Part shown: in pieces, positions 44,356 through 54,371 of the stretch
How positions within the stretch are numbered: position 1 is the stretch's first letter
Layout: every line of letters starts with the position of its first letter
Origin: Garcia nutans
Lineage: Eukaryota; Streptophyta; Magnoliopsida; Malpighiales; Euphorbiaceae
Assembly: GCA_947685225.1 (NCBI GenBank)
Contig: CANTUV010000008.1
Span: forward strand, 47,117,501-47,181,500
DNA length: 64,000 bases
Direction: 5' to 3'
Made by a program: the position numbers and the translations under genes
The notes under the pieces: generated by a model
What the model saw: the letters and a program-made list of their open reading frames with translations, nothing else
Database searches by the model: none
Told to the model about the DNA's origin: nothing

Positions 44356-47300
44356 TTTCCTATGAATTAATAATTAAATATTTATTAATATGAGAATGAA
44401 ATATATTTTAATAAATATTAAAATTTTTATTATTAATATGTGCCTTCAGAGCACATGTTAAACACTAATACATTAATAGATAGTTTACAAAAATCCATTT
44501 AAAAATATCATATTTGATGTTGGCATAAGATATTATATAATTTTTAATAATTAATTTATATTAAAAATTCATTGAAGTCTAAACTGCCCCTCTATAATTA
44601 GGATAAGAGAATTCTCTTCATTTTTAGTATTTGGTAGTTCTTAGACTACAAATTAATTTGAACTTACATGGAAATTCTTTCTATTAGAAATTAAAATGTA
44701 AAAAGAATTTCAAATAAAAAAGATAAATTTAGTGAAGTATATATAAATTAAAAAACTCAAAAACTGATTATAAAATATGGGGACAAACCAATAAATATAT
44801 TTTTTTTATTAGGCTCATAAAGAAAATCTCTCAAAGTTAGTTAGCTCTCCAAATTCAATAATTAGTATCAAAGCTAATGATTTGATGAATGAAGTATAAG
44901 GATAGTTGTCAAATTCCGTGTTTGTCATTTCCATTAAGTGGCTATTTCAATGGCTTCTTGTAATTTAATCATTAAAAGAATGTATCCAGTGAGAACTAAG
45001 CAATAAGCAAGAAAATATCATTTTATTCATGCATACCAAATTACAGTAGCATCAAGATATAATAGGCATGATAACAGTAGGAAAAAAAAAGCAATCTAAA
45101 GCCCTATTACATTAGACTTCACTTAAACAAAAATTAGTTTAAAGTAGAAAGCAAAAAGACTTTAATCAAACAGAAATAATATCAGGTTCATAATTTTATT
45201 AAAACTCTCAGCAGCAAGTGAAATTAACAGAAACTCTGACGTCTGAGAAGAAGAGTTAATGATAAGAACAGAACAAAAACATATCTGCAAGAACTTAGTA
45301 ATATCTATCAAGCACACTGTTTGACTAAAAAGGCAGATAATCTACTCTGAACTACAGCTAATCCTATTGCTTTTAATGTTATTTCTGCAGGTGGTGTCAA
45401 CTGATGTTGGGGCGACAAGGATGAGTGTATCAGCAGAAAAAGCAGGGAGATGCTATAAACATCCAACATCAACTTCTCTCAAGACTCAACTAAGTTAAAT
45501 TCTCTCTCCAATTGGAACCTCACATTCTCCCCCCAACCCCCCCAGAATTTACTGTTCTAGATACATATTCCACTTCTTGCACCTAGTCAGGCATGGTGCA
45601 ACAACAAAAACTGCTAAAGCTGGGCAACAGAGTCTCAGATTGAATGGAAAGAATCTAATAAAGACACAAGGCAAAAGAAATGAAAAGATAAGTGGTGTAT
45701 AACCTAAAGATTGATATATTTTTTATGATACAAAAAAAAAGTCAGAGAGACATCTGTATAACACTTTTTAACTCGTAATTGAGATTAGACATCTGCATAA
45801 CAATGTTTAACACGGTAAATGAGACTCCAAAGCAGTGAATTGAACCATTTAGTAATCAATTACTAGGGAAACGCTACTCTTAACAAACTCTAGCAAAATT
45901 AAAGCTTTCCCCTATTCTTTTTAGTTATGTCAGGTTGTTGTTAATACTTGACAAATAACTCCTCTAAATTCTCATTTTTGATACATTTTTGTTATTCTTC
46001 TCTTCCCACTCTTCACACTGTAGAGATCTCATTACTTCTCCTAAGTCAGTTTATAAATATTTAATCAACAGAGGAAACAAGTGTTCCTTGTACCATAACT
46101 GCAGGCAGAACTTCTGCCAACATTTTATCAACTCGCTATCAAGAAATTTCTTGACTTAAAAACACATCTCATCACATAATCAAAACAACTCGATGAACGT
46201 ATCAGTGAGATTTTCTTTTAAATTATTTTAATGGATTTAAGTCTTGCCATCTGATAAAGTTCAAATTCAACAATGAATGTTCTTCAATGATGCTGAGGGA
46301 TCCAAAAATTCTCCTGCGATTACTTACCGGCCAAATAGAAACTCTGACGTCTGAGAAGCTTGACGGTGGTGGACAGTAAAAAAATAACTTCCTCTGCTGT
46401 TGATGGTGGAACAGCAAACGGACAGAGCAGAATTTCGGAGTACTGAAATTTATCAAAACCAAGATAAAGGAGCACTAAAACTTATCAAAACCTTACCAAA
46501 ACATACAAATAACAAATTATCAATGAAAAACAATCATCAATATAAATAAGGTGAAGAGAATTTAGAAAGGAAAACAAAAACACAAACCTCAATCAACAAA
46601 ATTAGGGTTTAGATTCTGTATGTGGCTCTAAAACTCCGTCGGACTGCCGATCAATTTTTTGTCCCCCTGAATCGCACAAATCAGTTCTGGCCTCCTAAAG
46701 GAAAAGGGTGCTTAAGATAGAGGGGTGAAGGTTTTGAAACGGCGGGTTTTTAGGCAAGAACAAGAAATTTTTTTTTTACTTTTAAGTTTTACTGTTTATA
46801 ATATATAATTTAATTATTACATTTATAAAATATATTAAAAATACAAATTAAATTTAAATCCAATAAAAAAAATAAATTACATAAATGAAAAATTAAATAC
46901 GTGATTAATTTAATATTCTAATTGAATGGAACAATAAAATTAATAATTAATATATAGTATTTTAATTGAGTAAATTACGAGTTGTTACAATATGTATAAG
47001 TTCGATTTTACAAAAGCACAAAAAAAACCCGAGAAATAAGTACAAAAAATTTATGATTAAAAAAAAGAAAAATATACTATATTAGTTTTTAAATTATTAA
47101 AGGAATACGAGTAAAAGAATATGTAATTAAAAAAGAAAAAGAAAATATAGCCTGGTAGCTCTTTTATATCTAAATTACAAAAAACTGTTTGAATATGGAA
47201 AAAAAATTCTTAAATATGAATTGAATTTAAAAAATTAAATTTAAAATAATTTAATCTATTAATTCAGAATTGTTTTATTGATTAAAACATATAATTTAAT

Positions 47301-47489
47301 CCAGGATTATGACTATTCAAAAGGGAGAAAAATGAAATGGATTTTCTCTAGTTTTTCTTTTTCAAAAAAGTTAAAAATGAAAACAACTCATTACCCCCGC
47401 ACCGCTCATTTTGGATTAGGGTCAAAGAAATTTATAATTATATAATTTTGAATGGCGCCAGAAAAATTCATAAAATATGGCATTTTAAA
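44356..47489. other. CACTA 5' region upstream of the transposase gene
   Basis: About 3.1 kb of AT-rich sequence with no recognised coding domain. The stretch 46560-46740, with higher GC and a gattagggttt-like string, may hold the transcription start or a first non-coding exon. The open frame at 46223-46462 has no recognised domain. Confidence 0.5.
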
Positions 47490-48967
47490 AATTCAGCGAC
47501 AATTCTACGACAAACTATTTTTCTCGCAAATCAGCAACCCATTTAGCGACTAATTAGCGAGCAATTACTTTAAAATAGAAATAAAGTTAATTTCTCGGTA
47601 ATTTGTCACAATATTCTCGCAAATCAGCGACAATTCTGCGACAAACTAAAATTCTCGCAAATCAGCGACCCATTTAGAGACCAATTAGCGAGCAATTACT
47701 TTAAAATAGAAATAGTAATTTGTCACAATATTCTCGCAAATCAGCGACAATTCTGCGACAAACTAAAATTCTCGCAAATCAGCGACCCATTTAGCGACCA
47801 ATTAGCGAGCAATACTTTAAAATAGAACTAAAGTTAATTTCTCGGTAATTCGTCGCAATATTCTCGCAAATCAGCGACAATTCTGAGATAAACTATTTTT
47901 CTCGCAAATCAGCGACTAATTAGCGAGCAATTACTTTAAAATAGAAATAAAGTTAATTTCTCGGTAATTTGTCACAATATTCTCACAAATCAGCGACAAT
48001 TCTGAGACAAACTAAAATTCTCGCAAATCAGCGACCCATTTAGAGACCAATTAGCGAGCAATTACTTTAAAATAGAAATAAAGTTAATTTCTCTGTAATT
48101 CGTCGCAATATTCTCGCACATCAGCGACAATTCTGCGACAAACTATTTTTCTCGCATATCAGCGACAATTCTGCGACAAACTAAAATTCTCGCAAATCAG
48201 CGACCCATTTAGCGAGCAATTACTTTAAAATAGAAATAAAGTTAATTTCTCGATAATTCGTCGCAATATTCTCGCACATCAGCGACAATTCTGCAACAAA
48301 CTATTTTTCTTGCATATCAGCGACAATTCTGCGACAAACTAAAATTCTCGCAAATCAGCGACCCATTTAGCGACCAATTAGCGAGCAATTACTTTAAAAT
48401 AGAAATAAAGTTAATTTCTCGGTAATTCGTCACAATATTCTCGCAAATCAGAGACAATTCTGCGACAAACTATTTTTCTGGAAAATCAGCGACCGTTTAG
48501 CGACTAATTAGCGAGCAATTACTTTAAAATAGAAATAAAGATAATTTATCGGTAATTCATCGCAATATTCTCGCAAATCAGCGACAATTCTGCGACAAAC
48601 TATTTTTTGTCGCAAATCAGCGACCCATTTAGCGACTAATTAGCGACAAAAAATTTCCAATAAAAAATAAACACATTCTTTGCTAATTTGTCGTAAATTA
48701 GTCATACCGTCGTCGCTGATTATTGGCGGCAAAATTTGGCCCTAAATTCAACGACACATTCAGCGAGAAACGACCTTTTATCGCTATTCAGCGACAGATT
48801 CTACGACCATTTTTTTTGTCGTTAATCAGCGACTCATTCAGCGACCCATTCAGCGATGAAATGTTGGAAAGACTGTTAAATTTATTCTTTGTCGTAAAGT
48901 TGTTGTTGATAATGTCGCTAATCAGAGACGAAATAAGAGTTGTCGCAGAATTTGTCGCTGATTGCAC
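47490..48967. repeat. CACTA subterminal repeat zone (GCGAC motif array)
   Basis: About 1.5 kb packed with CAGCGAC, CTGCGACAAACT and TAGCGA words, arranged as at least eight irregular units of about 115-165 bases. Each unit has a spacer reading actttaaaatagaaataaagt. Such zones next to CACTA ends are binding sites for the tnpA product. CpG-rich motifs survive here in large number, although the rest of the window is depleted. Confidence 0.85.
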
Positions 48968-48981
48968 TTTTTTTTGTAGTG
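48968..48981 (-). repeat. CACTA terminal inverted repeat, surviving end
   Basis: On the minus strand CACTACAAAAAAAA, the canonical start of a CACTA element. Confidence 0.88.
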
Positions 48982-49506
48982 GTGGTTTGATATGGTTTAT
49001 TCCTAATTAGTCACGGCAAGTAATATTAATAAGAAAAGGAAACCAAAACCTAATTTAATTAGGTTTCGAAAAATTTGAGTCAAAAAAATTGCGTTGCCGA
49101 AAAAAATTGTTGCAGGAAAAAAATGCGCTGGCAAAAAAATCTGCAGCAGGAAACTGCGGCAGTGGGCTAGCTGTGGGTGTCACCCGCAGGAAATTCCTGC
49201 GGGTGACCATTTTGCCCGCAGAAAAATCTGCGGGCGAAATGGCTTGGGCCATTTCTCCCGCAGGCAATTTCTGCGGGCAAAATGCCCACAGGCCCGCACG
49301 ACGATATTTTCGTCACTGATTTTTTCAACGCCGATTTTTATTTTTTGATTTTTATTTGTTTATTTTTATTTTTATTAATAAAAAATTAGATACTAAAGCA
49401 AAAATTATTTAACAAAAAATTATTTTGGACCAATTAGACAACAAAAATCATTTTGGACTAAATAAAATATATTGGACCGGACCGGGTCAAAAATTAAGGG
49501 TCTACA
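48982..49506 (-). repeat. Element E 5' LTR, distal part (beyond CACTA insertion)
   Basis: Continues the LTR from 37715, matching 26620-27082 of the other LTR, and ends ggtctaca before the duplication ATGCT. It holds a cluster of inverted repeats at 49181-49287 that is about 60 bases longer than in the other LTR. In element orientation this is the first part of the LTR, the U3 promoter side. Confidence 0.88.
49181..49287. repeat. Cluster of GC-rich inverted repeats in the E LTR
   Basis: Five adjacent stem-forming inverted repeats: 49181-49205 (11-base perfect arms, cacccgcagga), 49214-49235 (9-base arms, gcccgcaga), 49231-49260 (arms cggg-c-gaaatggc), 49257-49277 (7-base arms cccgcag) and 49275-49287 (gggca arms). 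The other LTR keeps only the last one clearly, in extended form at 26835-26855. Confidence 0.85.
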
Positions 49507-51738
49507 ATGCTAAGCTATCTAAATGCGAGTTTTGGCTTGATCAAGTGACTTTTCTTGGTCATGTGGTTTCAGCACAGGGTATTAGAGTTTATCCGAGTAA
49601 AGTTGAGGCTATTTTGAATTGGAGTCCACCAAAGACTGTGACAGAGGTTAGAAGTTTTCTGGGTTTGGCAGGCTATTATCGACGGTTTGTGAAAGGTTTT
49701 TCTATGATAGCTACTCCACTCACCAGATTACTTCAAAAGGGAGTTAGATTCATTTGGACAGATAGGTGTCAAATGAGCTTTGAGCAGCTAAAGGAGATGT
49801 TGACTCAAGTTCCTGTCCTTTCTCTGCCTGTGGAAGGTAAACCTTATGTGATTTACAATTATGCTTCACATAGTTGTTTAGGTTGTGTTTTGATGTAGGA
49901 GGGTAGAGTCATTGCTTATGCCTCTCGACAATTAAAGCCGCATGAGCTAAATTACCTGACGCATGATTTAGAGTTAGCAGCTATAGTTTTTGCTTTGAAG
50001 ATTTGGCGACATTACTTGTATGGGGAGAAGTGTTTCATTTATATGGATTACAAGAGTTTGAAATATCTAGGTGTTCAGAGAGAGTTGAATCTTCGACAGA
50101 GATGGTGGTTAGAGTTGATTAAAGACTACGATTGTTTAATTGATTATCATCCTGGTAAGGCAAATGTTGTTGTTGATGTCTTGAGTTGGAAGTCTTTGGC
50201 AGGTTTGACTGCTTATTCGCTCTTATTGCTTGTTGAGTTGAGAGCGTTACATGCCAGATTTTAGTCTTGTGATGATGGTACATTGATGGCTTAGTTGCAA
50301 TTGAGGCCGGTGTTATTGGATCAAATTAGGGAGACTCAGTTGGCAGATGAGAAAATCCAGAAAGCTATATTGGATTGCCAAAAGGGGGTGAGTCGAGACT
50401 TTCATGTGAGAAGTGATGGCAGTTTGTGGTACAGAGATAGGTTGTGTGTTCCTAATGATGCAAGACTAAAAAAAGGTAATTTTGGAGGAAGCACATCGGT
50501 CAGCTTATGCTATGCACCCTAGGAGTACCAAGATGTATCAGAATTTGAAACAATATTATTGGTGGTCAGGTATGAAGAGGGACATAGCAGAGTTTGTAAC
50601 CAGATGTCTCACTTGTCAGAGAGTGAAGGCTGAACACCAAGTCCCTTCTAGATTACTTCAACCATATCAGTGCCACAGTGGAAATGGGAGCGAGTGACAA
50701 TGGATTTTGTGACTGGATTGCCTTTAACTTAGAAGAAGCATGATGCAATCTGAGTGATTGTTGATTGGATGATGAAGATAACTCATTTTCTTCCAGCTTG
50801 GATGAATTATTCTCTTGAGAGGTTGGTTGAGCTGTATATCAGTGAGATAGTGAGGTTAAATGGAGTTTCAATTTCTTTAATATCTGACCGAGATCCCCGA
50901 TTTACATCAAGATTGTAGGGAAGTTTGTAGGATTCTTAAGGCTCCCGATTACATTTTAGCACTGCTTTCCATCCTCAGATAGATGGACAATCAGAGAGAG
51001 TGATATAGATTTTAGAGGACATGTTGAGAAGTTATATCATCAATTTTACTGGGAGTTGGGACAGATTCTTACCACTGATTGAGTTTACTTATAACAACAC
51101 TCATCAGTCTAGTATTAGAATGGCACCTTATGAGGCATTGTATGGTAGAAGATGCAGGACACCTCTATGTTGGGATGAGGTTAGAGAAGGTAAGTTTATT
51201 TGTCCTGATTGGATTAGGGAAACAGAAGAGAAAGTAAAGGTGATTATGAATTGTCTGAAAGCAGCCTCAGACCGACAAAAATTATATTCCGATTTAAAAA
51301 GAAGAGACATAGAGTTTAGAGTAGGAGATAAAGTATTTTTGAAATTGCCTCCTTGGAAGAAAATTTTGAGATTTTGCCGTAAAGGGAAGTTGAGTCCTCA
51401 TTTCATAGGACCTTATGAGGTATTGGAAAGAGTTGGACCATTGGCCTATAAATTAGCTTTACCACTTGAATTGGATCGAATTCACAATGTCTTCCATGTC
51501 TCTATGCTTCGGAGGTACAAGTCAGACCCATCACATATTTTGTCAGTGAAGTCTATTGAGGTGAGTCCAGATTTAACTTATGAGGAAGAACCAGTGGCTA
51601 TTTTGGCACGTGAAGTGAAGTTGAGAAATAAGAAGGTGCCACTTGTGAAAGTTCTTTGGAAGAATCATGCTACTGAAGAGGCAACATGGTAGAGTGAGCA
51701 GATGATGCGGAATCAGTATCCCCAGTTATTCCAGACTT
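49507..51738 (+). pseudogene. Element A RNase H, integrase and chromodomain (second part of gag-pol), broken
   Basis: Resumes the gene cut at 15305: KLSKCEFWLDQVTFLGHVVS reads on with four bases in the T-run at 49548, so no frameshift there. RNase H reads YNYASHSCLGCVLM, with the catalytic Asp of the usual SDAS replaced by Tyr, then a stop. Integrase pieces follow with HPRSTKMYQNLKQYYWWSG, CLTCQRVKAEHQ and YEALYGRRCRTPLCWDE. The chromodomain keeps EEPVAILAREVKLRNKKVPL. Stops and frame changes at about 49897, 50263, 50293, 50475, 50690-51020 and 51691 make it inactive. Confidence 0.9.
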
Positions 51739-51769
51739 GAGAGAAGGTAATTTTGAGGATGAAATTTAT

Positions 51770-51786
51770 TTGCAGAGGGGAAGAAT
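51770..51786 (+). promoter_or_regulatory. Element A polypurine tract
   Basis: The purine run gcagaggggaagaat directly precedes the TGTAATATCC start of the 3' LTR. Confidence 0.8.
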
Positions 51787-52476
51787 TGTAATATCCCAAA
51801 ATTTTGGAAATATTAATTTTTGAAAATTAAATAAATGATTTAAAAGTATATATATAATTAAGTGAAAATGAAAAATGTGTATATAATATATATATGTAGA
51901 TATACATAATATATATAAGTCAACATTTTAATATGGTCAAATGCCATTTTAGTTATTAAGATATTAATTAAATGGTTAGTGGAAGATGACATATTATATA
52001 TTAATTAAGTAATATATTTTACTTGGTGGAGAGTGAAAGAGGGATAAGTGTATGGTTTAAAGGGGATTAGTTAGTAGTGGAGTTGGTGATCATTATCTTC
52101 TTCTTCTTCTTCTTTCTCCATTGAAGCCAGCCACCTTCATCAAAGGAAGAGAGGAATTTCGCTTCTTGCTAACTCAAGTAATTGAATGATTTTAAGTGTT
52201 CAAGTTGGAGTGTTAAGGATTTTCTTCATATTTGGTAAGTTTCCAACTTGTTTCTTTGATTTTCTTTGGAAGTTGTATTTATGTGAATTGGATGTTTGGT
52301 GTAGTATGTGTTCAAGGTTGATATTGGTATTTTTAAAGCTCTTTTGGCTAGTTAACTGTGAAATTTAGGGTTAGATTGAAGAAAAGGTTAAGTTTGGTGA
52401 AGAGAATAAGAGTTTTGGATTGTGTAACTTTTGAGTTGTGAAGTCATGGTTGTAATTGTGTATTTTTGCTTTTAAT
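51787..52476 (+). repeat. Element A 3' LTR, truncated
   Basis: Matches 10196-10888 with scattered substitutions and stops after gcttttaat at 52476; the remaining 1.8 kb of the LTR is missing. The CTT run is shorter here (52095-52112) than in the 5' LTR. Confidence 0.9.
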
Positions 52477-53004
52477 ACAACATTTGCAAGTCAACTGCAG
52501 AACTTCGTGTTTTGAAAGTTGAAACAACATTTGCATCTTTTTTTTTTTAATTTTTGGAAGTTGGTATGGGCAATGCCATTGGTTGATTACTTGGATATCA
52601 AAGGATAGCCTCAAATTCTATTGAGAATTTATTTGTTTTTGTTGAAAATATGGCATGAGTAGCATATTAAAAAAGAGTTTATATAAGAGGATTGGCTATA
52701 CCGAAGTTGACAAGGAGCGGGCAATGTTTGAGACCAAGACGCGTAAGGAGGAAATTTACATTGAAATGATTATGGGATTACCACACTCCTTTTGGTTTTT
52801 GGTTTTGTAAATCTGGAGCGAGTTGGGATTCATAAATTGTAAAAGAGAAGTATTTTACATGTACAGTAATAATAATGATAATAATGATTAAAAAATGATG
52901 AAATGAAAAGTTAAAAGTTGCAGTAAAAGTAAAAATTATTATAATTATTATTGTTGTTGTTGTTGTTGTTAATACAATACTTTCTCAATTAATACAATAA
53001 TGGA
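52477..53004. other. Interval between truncated LTR A and the second PMD remnant
   Basis: Read on the plus strand, 52656-52808 is open and protein-like (KRIGYTEVDKERAMFETKTR, then KEEIYIEMIMGLPHSFWF) but I do not recognise it. A run of ATAATAATG and GTT units lies at 52865-52975. The right part is the 3' flank of the PMD remnant on the minus strand. Confidence 0.45.
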
Positions 53005-53985
53005 TCATTGAGAAGGAGGAGGCGGACCTTGATCAAATAAAGCCCTGAAAAAGTTATCGGTTGATGGAGGAGGAGGCATATCACCCATTGGGAATTTGCT
53101 CAGAGGAAAAGTACCTAAGTCCCAGTTTTCTTGAAATTCAGGCCTGTAACAGTCATCATCTGAAGTAGATGAAAGGATCTCATGTTCATAAATTTAGGGC
53201 CCCCTAGAAGATGAAGCACTAGGGTCCCTCATTCCCTAGAATGGGAAGTCTCAAAAGTTTTGCTCCGATTGATGATGCAATCTTTCAAGATGGGCAATAT
53301 GTTGGCAGCTAGTAGTTAACTCTTCTTATAGTTTCTTGTTTTGCTCCTCAAGCATTCTTTGTGAGTTAAAAAAGCAAAGGGTAAGAGCATACATAATCAT
53401 GCATACATATAGCATAAATCACCTTAAAACAGGATGACAAACAAGATAACTAATATCAGAGCCTTGTGGATGAGATGGCACTTCCAGTTGGTAAGAAGGA
53501 GCAAATGGAGGAACAACAGAGGAATGTCTAGCCTCGAGACCAAATGAACCGAAAGCCTGCAATAATCATTAAAATAGTCAAAACAAGTTGGAAAAGAAGC
53601 AATTACAATGGCAAAAAGGTAAAAGTCTACTTGAGAGGTGCTAACCTAGGAATAAGGAATAGACCCTCTTCCCTCTCCTTCAGACTCTTCTTCATCACCA
53701 TCTTCCTCATCACTTCTATCTTCTTCTTCAGGAACTCCCTGGACACCAATAGGAGATACATCAAAGTTCTAGAGCTGTGCTCGAATAAATTAGGCATATG
53801 ACGCACCTGGTGGACAGAGATAAGTTTCAACATCATAGCCATTCAGAGCTAGTCGCCAAAAATTTTTCGGCATTAATATAATATTCAAAGTATATGTTGG
53901 GTAGTTCATCAGAAGCTTCCGTCTCTCAGGACCAAGGAAATAGTCATACATCCTCTCTCCGAGAAACTAGCCACTGGACAGTTTA
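53005..53985 (-). pseudogene. PMD gene, decayed copy 2 (C-terminal part)
   Basis: On the minus strand it starts at SSG, a stop, FLGERMYDYFLGPERR (copy 1: SSGWFLGERVYNWF). It continues with YPTYTLNIILMPKNFWRLAL and NGYDVETYLCPPGASYA (copy 1: MPEHSWRRAQNGFDIEAFLL), an intron-like part around 53400-53530, then RMLEEQNKKL, a stop, EELTTSCQHIAHLERL and DNFFRALFDQGPPPPSQ with TGA at 53005-53007. The N-terminal PMD core is absent. Even the intron wording (tatgtatgcatgattatgtatg) is shared with copy 1 at 3218-3243, so both come from one gene family. Confidence 0.75.
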
Positions 53986-54371
53986 AATGTGTTCTAAATT
54001 ATATATATGTATAAATGTTTGAGAAACTTGGTGAAATTGAGGAGTATGGGTGAAATGGTGATTTAAAATTATTTGGGAGTATTTTCTGATGCAGGTTGTG
54101 TAATTGATAAATTTTGGGATTTCTAAATTACAGACAAAACTTTGGCAAATTTTTCCCAGAGATTTTCATATAAAATGTTTATTTTGGGTTCCTATAACAA
54201 GTAAAGAATATTTATATACTATTTAATTTTATATATTTAGTATTTGAAATTTTAAATTATAAATATGAAAATTTTTATTAAACCGGCCTGTGATATTTTT
54301 ATACCTTATATACGTATTTTACATATGCTGAAAATATGTATTGTAAATTTATAGGGTATAAGGGTGTTACA
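53986..54371 (+). repeat. Element B 5' LTR remnant
   Basis: Ends taagggtgttaca at 54371, like the LTR end of element A, but the rest is strongly diverged and its start cannot be fixed. A decayed primer site follows at about 54379-54390, reading tagaatcaaggc in place of TGGTATCAGAGC, and then cctaggtttgagg as in elements A and D. Confidence 0.65.

Larger units (their letters stand above)
37716..48981 (-). mobile_element. Element F: CACTA (En/Spm) DNA transposon, one end lost
   Basis: The right end is intact: on the minus strand it starts CACTACAAAAAAAA (48981-48968), followed by GTG (48982-48984), which fits the 3-base target duplication. A long subterminal repeat zone, a tnpD-type transposase gene and a tnpA-like gene follow on the minus strand. 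At the left (37716) there is no CACTA terminus and no subterminal zone; the end and some LTR sequence were deleted. It lies inside the 5' LTR of element E, whose intact counterpart of the target is at 26620-26622. Confidence 0.92.
15306..49506 (-). mobile_element. Element E: Ogre/Tat-like gypsy element, gag only, hosting three insertions
   Basis: On the minus strand it reads: 5' LTR (49506 to 36072, split by CACTA element F), primer site, leader (split by a solo LTR), gag, a long repeat-rich 3' region, purine tract, and 3' LTR (27082 to 15306, split by element D). LTRs run TGTAGACCC to CTCACA. The target duplication ATGCT flanks the whole. After removing F (about 11.3 kb), D (9.8 kb) and the solo LTR (2.6 kb), E is about 10.6 kb. 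No protease, RT, RNase H or integrase motif was found inside, so it is a non-autonomous member or a deletion derivative. The Ogre/Tat assignment rests on the primer site, LTR wording and gag. Confidence 0.88.
10196..52476 (+). mobile_element. Element A: Tekay/Del-like Ty3/gypsy chromovirus, split by element E
   Basis: 5' LTR 10196-12719, primer site 12727-12738, gag-pol 12891-15305, then a 34.2 kb insertion (E), pol continued 49507-51738, purine tract about 51770-51786, and a 3' LTR start at 51787 that is cut off at 52476. The five bases ATGCT at 15301-15305 and 49507-49511 are the target duplication of E and prove that the two halves were one gene. Without E the element is about 8.1 kb. The right-hand target duplication of A is lost with its 3' LTR end. 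Confidence 0.9.

Noticed and set aside
47490..48967. Possible satellite or CRISPR-like array
   Set aside because: The units vary in length and content, end exactly at a CACTA terminus and lie beside transposase genes, so they are subterminal repeats.
51787..54371. A and B as one tandem element sharing a middle LTR
   Set aside because: The LTR remnant before B is strongly diverged from the A LTR, and unrelated PMD debris lies between them, so they are separate insertions.
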